This document shows positions 61,432-64,000 of a DNA stretch of 64,000 nucleotides, in pieces. The translations under genes were made by a program, and so were the position numbers. Origin of the DNA: Nocardia yamanashiensis NBRC 100130 (GTDB lineage: Bacteria > Actinomycetota > Actinomycetes > Mycobacteriales > Mycobacteriaceae); contig NZ_BDCD01000003.1 of assembly GCF_001613325.1 (NCBI RefSeq), positions 42,411-106,410 of the forward strand. The letters are read 5' to 3'. The stretch's first letter is position 1; every line of letters begins with the position of its first letter. The notes beneath the pieces were generated by a model that had not been told where the DNA came from, made no database searches, and worked only from the letters and a program-made list of their open reading frames with translations.

Positions 61432-62127
61432 GTGGCTCGTATCAGTGCCGGATCCGCGCGGCCGGTTTCCCGTGACGACATCGTGGACGCGGCGATCCGG
61501 GTGATCGACCGGGATGGTCCGCGCCCGAGCATGGACGACATCGCTCGCGAGGCGGGGATCACCAAGCCGCGGTTGTACCGGCAGTTCGCGGACAAGGGTG
61601 ATCTGTTCACCGAGATCGCCGATCGCATGTCGCGGCAGGCGTTTTCGGCGGCGGGCAGCGATATGACGCTGATGCTGCAGCCGCCGCGTGCGGCCCTGCA
61701 CAAGGTGTTCACCCTGTATGCGCAGGGAATTCTGGAGCATCCCAATGTTTTCCGGTATCTGGGTCAGGCGCCGGTGTTGCAGCAGTCGGGTTCGGGTGTG
61801 CTGCAACTGGATCTGGGGCGGGCGGCGGCACGGCGGTTGACGAAGATGGCGCATCAGGTCGCCGAGGCGGTGCCGCTGGATACCGCGGGTTTGGACTATC
61901 TGTCGCGGGCGTTGATCGGTGCGGTGGTGGCGATCACCGATCTGTGGCTGACCGATTCCGATACGCCCACGCCGGAGCAGACTTCCGAGTTCGTGGACCG
62001 CGCGACCGAGCTGGTGTGGGGGCTGATCGATGGGTATCTGCGCCGTCAGGGCATCGAGGCGGATCCGGACACGCCGATCTTCACCACGCTCGCCGAGGTT
62101 AATCAGTCCCGGGCGGCCGGTAATTGA
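61432..62127 (+). CDS. TetR-family regulator, leaderless
   Basis: 231 aa from GTG 61432 (MARISAGSARPVSRDDIVDAAIRVID); 7 bp after the -10 TACACT, so leaderless. HTH: RPSMDDIAREAGITKPRLYRQFADKGDLFTEI. C-terminal ligand domain with FTLYAQGILEHPNVFRYLGQ and a terminal helix ending VNQSRAAGN. Likely the cognate repressor of the divergent three-gene operon through the GTACCG palindromes. The adjacent acyl-CoA dehydrogenase downstream could also belong to the regulon. Confidence 0.92.
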   Translation: MARISAGSARPVSRDDIVDAAIRVIDRDGPRPSMDDIAREAGITKPRLYRQFADKGDLFTEIADRMSRQAFSAAGSDMTLMLQPPRAALHKVFTLYAQGILEHPNVFRYLGQAPVLQQSGSGVLQLDLGRAAARRLTKMAHQVAEAVPLDTAGLDYLSRALIGAVVAITDLWLTDSDTPTPEQTSEFVDRATELVWGLIDGYLRRQGIEADPDTPIFTTLAEVNQSRAAGN

Positions 62128-62215
62128 CACTCTGTTGACACTTCGCCAATAGCGCTGCATCCTTGGTCTCGACACGGCGATGTGTCGCACGCTGGAACGA
62201 GCGAAGGAACTTTCG

Positions 62216-63361
62216 ATGGCACGCCCCGCCTGGAGCGACGACGAGGTCGAAGCGGTACGTGGTCTGGCGACCACTTTCTTCGAGAAGGAGGTGGTGCCGC
62301 ACGAAGAGCGCTTCGTCGAACAGGGCCACCCCGACCGCGCCCTCTACAACCGAGCCGGTGAACTCGGCCTGCTGTGCGCGGCCATTCCGGCCGAATACGG
62401 TGGCGGCGGCGGCACTTTCGCGCACGAGGCCGCGATCATCGAGGCCCAGACCCACGCCGGGGACGGTGCGCTGGGCATGTCGGTGCACTCCTCGATCATC
62501 GCGCCCTATATCCACCAGTTCGGTTCCGAGGAGCTCAAGCAGCGGGTGCTGCCCAAGGCCGCCTCGGGCGAGATCGTGCTCTCCATCGGCATGACCGAAC
62601 CCGGTACCGGCTCGGATCTGCAGTCCATCAAGACCCGTGCGGTGCGTGAGGGCGACGAGTACGTCATCACCGGTTCGAAGATCTTCATCTCCAACGGCTG
62701 GCTGTGCGACGGCATCATCATCGCCGCCAAGACCGACACCTCGCAGGGTGCGGCCGGTATCTCGCTGATCTACGCCGACGTCTCCGACGCCACGCCCGGT
62801 TTCAAGCGCGGCCGCATCCTGTCGAAGATCGGCGGCAAGGGCCAGGACACCGCCGAGTTGTTCTTCGACGGCCTGCGGGTGCCGGTGTCGAACCTGCTGG
62901 GGGAGGCCGAAGGTCAGGGCTTCTATCAGATGATGGCGATGCTGGCCCAGGAGCGGCTGGTCACCGGCATTCTCGCGGTGTCGATGACCGAGCGCGCGGT
63001 GGAGCTGACCATCGATTACACCAAGGGCCGTGAGGCTTTCGGCAAACCGCTGTTCGCCATGCAGAACACCCGGTTCGAGCTGGCCGAGTGCGCCACCATC
63101 GCCAAGGTGAGCCGCGTGTTCCTCGACGATTGCATTTCCAAGCACCTGCGCGGGGAGCTCGATATCCCCACCGCCGCCATGTCGAAGTACTGGTTGACCG
63201 ATCAACTCGGTAATGTGGTGGATCGCTGCCTGCAGTTCTTCGGCGGCTACGGATACATGACCGAGTATCCGATTGCCCAGCTGTACACCGGCGCCCGGGT
63301 TCTGCGGATCCTCGCGGGCGCCAACGAGGTGATGAAGGACCTCATTGCCCGCTCACTCTGA
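62216..63361 (+). CDS. Acyl-CoA dehydrogenase
   Basis: 381 aa from ATG 62216 (AAGGA 7 nt upstream). Complete ACAD: EYGGGGGTFAHEAAIIEAQ, IGMTEPGTGSDLQSIKTRA (substrate/FAD site), GSKIFISNG (FAD), QERLVTGILAVSMTERAVELTIDYTKGREAFGKPL, and FGGYGYMTEYPIAQLYTGARVLRILAGANEVM with the catalytic Glu position near the late AGANEVM/GGYGYM region. Introduces the first double bond in fatty-acid or branched-chain acyl-CoA oxidation, passing electrons to ETF. Chain specificity not resolved. Confidence 0.93.
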   Translation: MARPAWSDDEVEAVRGLATTFFEKEVVPHEERFVEQGHPDRALYNRAGELGLLCAAIPAEYGGGGGTFAHEAAIIEAQTHAGDGALGMSVHSSIIAPYIHQFGSEELKQRVLPKAASGEIVLSIGMTEPGTGSDLQSIKTRAVREGDEYVITGSKIFISNGWLCDGIIIAAKTDTSQGAAGISLIYADVSDATPGFKRGRILSKIGGKGQDTAELFFDGLRVPVSNLLGEAEGQGFYQMMAMLAQERLVTGILAVSMTERAVELTIDYTKGREAFGKPLFAMQNTRFELAECATIAKVSRVFLDDCISKHLRGELDIPTAAMSKYWLTDQLGNVVDRCLQFFGGYGYMTEYPIAQLYTGARVLRILAGANEVMKDLIARSL

Positions 63362-64000
63362 CGTCGCATCGCCGGTCCCGTCCGGCAGCGACCACGACAC
63401 CGACGCGCCGTCGCGGCGGCGCCGGCTCGAACCCGACGAACGTCGGGCGCAGATCCTATCCTGCGCCATCGACATGTTCGGCGAACGGCCGTACGCGGCG
63501 GTCTCCACCGCCGAACTGGCCGCTCGCGCCGGCGTGGCCCGGGGCTTGATCAACCACTATTTCGGCAACAAACGCGACCTGTACCTGGCCGTCGTCCGCC
63601 GCATGGTGACCCTGCCCCGCCCCGAAAAAATGGCCGTGCCCGCGGGCAGCACCCGCGAACGCGTGGAGGCCAGCGTCTCCTGGCTGCTGGACACCATCGG
63701 CGAACACGGCAGCACCTGGGTGAAGGTCACCGGTCACGAAGGCGTCGGCGACGATCCGGAGGTGCAGCGCATCCTCGACGAAGCCGACTACGCCGCCGCC
63801 GACCGCATGGTCCAGATGATGGGCCTGTCCGACTCCCTGCACAGCGCCGAACTCCGAGCCCTGGTCCGCTGCTACGGCGGCCTGGTCAAAGCCGCCGGCC
63901 GCGAATGGATAGTCCGCGGCAGCCTCACCCGCGAACACGTCCACGCCCTGTTGGCCGATTCCCTGGAAACCCTGGTCGCCCAAACCTTCCCGAAGGTCGA
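63345..64000 (+). CDS. TetR-family regulator, 3'-truncated by the window edge
   Basis: 218 codons visible, continuing past 64000. Start TTG 63345 (MPAHSDVASPVPSG) with AAGGA 5-6 nt upstream, overlapping the end of the acyl-CoA dehydrogenase gene by 17 nt, so the two are co-transcribed. HTH: AVSTAELAARAGVARGLINHYFGNKRDLYLAVVRRM. The C-terminal part (STWVKVTGHEGVGDDPEVQRILDEADYAAADRMVQM) is a ligand-binding domain. Likely regulates the acyl-CoA dehydrogenase. Confidence 0.9.
   Translation, partial: MPAHSDVASPVPSGSDHDTDAPSRRRRLEPDERRAQILSCAIDMFGERPYAAVSTAELAARAGVARGLINHYFGNKRDLYLAVVRRMVTLPRPEKMAVPAGSTRERVEASVSWLLDTIGEHGSTWVKVTGHEGVGDDPEVQRILDEADYAAADRMVQMMGLSDSLHSAELRALVRCYGGLVKAAGREWIVRGSLTREHVHALLADSLETLVAQTFPKV

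Overview
The window is high-GC actinobacterial DNA. It has short intergenic gaps, many GTG/TTG starts, 4-bp ATGA/GTGA overlaps between genes, and several promoters whose -10 element sits about 7 nt before a GTG start (leaderless transcripts). A DevR/DosR-type regulator with a matching DNA box, a secreted resuscitation-promoting factor, mutA-mutB-meaB, an F420-type luciferase-like oxidoreductase and very many TetR/AraC regulators point to Mycobacteriales, most likely Nocardia or a close relative. This placement is an inference from gene content.

Region by region. 0-7.4 kb: the 3' part of a band-7/SPFH gene, then a minus-strand sulfonate or sulfate-ester operon (lipoprotein binding protein, ATPase, permease, flavin monooxygenase, TauD-type dioxygenase). 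Its leader carries a 24-residue cysteine-containing peptide of the actinobacterial cysteine-attenuation type. An IclR regulator follows. 7.4-9.1 kb: an rpf gene with a long leader and a CRP-like site, then a leaderless ArsR-glyoxalase pair. 9.1-12 kb: a second taurine-type ABC operon. 12-15 kb: an FMN split-barrel protein, an AraC regulator and a hydrolase.

15-27.5 kb is the most interesting part. An APC permease, a LysR and a TetR regulator lie on the minus strand, divergent from eight tightly packed plus-strand genes: a TMADH-family amine dehydrogenase, cupin, aldehyde dehydrogenase, flavin monooxygenase, RidA, DUF1028, M20 amidohydrolase and aspartate ammonia-lyase. The dehydrogenase has the active-site substitutions known from histamine dehydrogenase (Gln, Trp, Asp in place of the Tyr, Trp, Trp bowl of trimethylamine dehydrogenase). 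The remaining enzymes fit the imidazoleacetate route from histamine through N-formyl-aspartate and aspartate to fumarate. I read the locus as a candidate complete histamine-catabolic island whose hydrolytic steps would use unstudied enzymes.

27.5-39 kb is mixed chromosome: DUF1152, an MFS carrier, an NAD-dependent DNA ligase that looks like a second paralog, hydrolases, regulators, an LLM oxidoreductase, a poxvirus-type topoisomerase IB and a TVP38 membrane protein. 39-44.4 kb is the methylmalonyl-CoA mutase operon with its GTPase chaperone. 44.4-57.7 kb holds a GNAT, the DevR regulator with a DosR box, a purine/pyrimidine-type hydrolase pair, a TetR-flavoprotein divergon, an MFS efflux pump, a CoA-transferase/thioesterase divergon, and an XRE-GNAT pair. 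57.9-62.1 kb is an unrecognised three-gene minus-strand operon (71-aa helical protein, 510-aa helical-repeat protein, zinc-ribbon SDR lacking the catalytic Tyr). It is divergent from a TetR regulator across an array of GTACCG-N-CGGTAC palindromes. An acyl-CoA dehydrogenase and a 3'-truncated TetR gene close the window.
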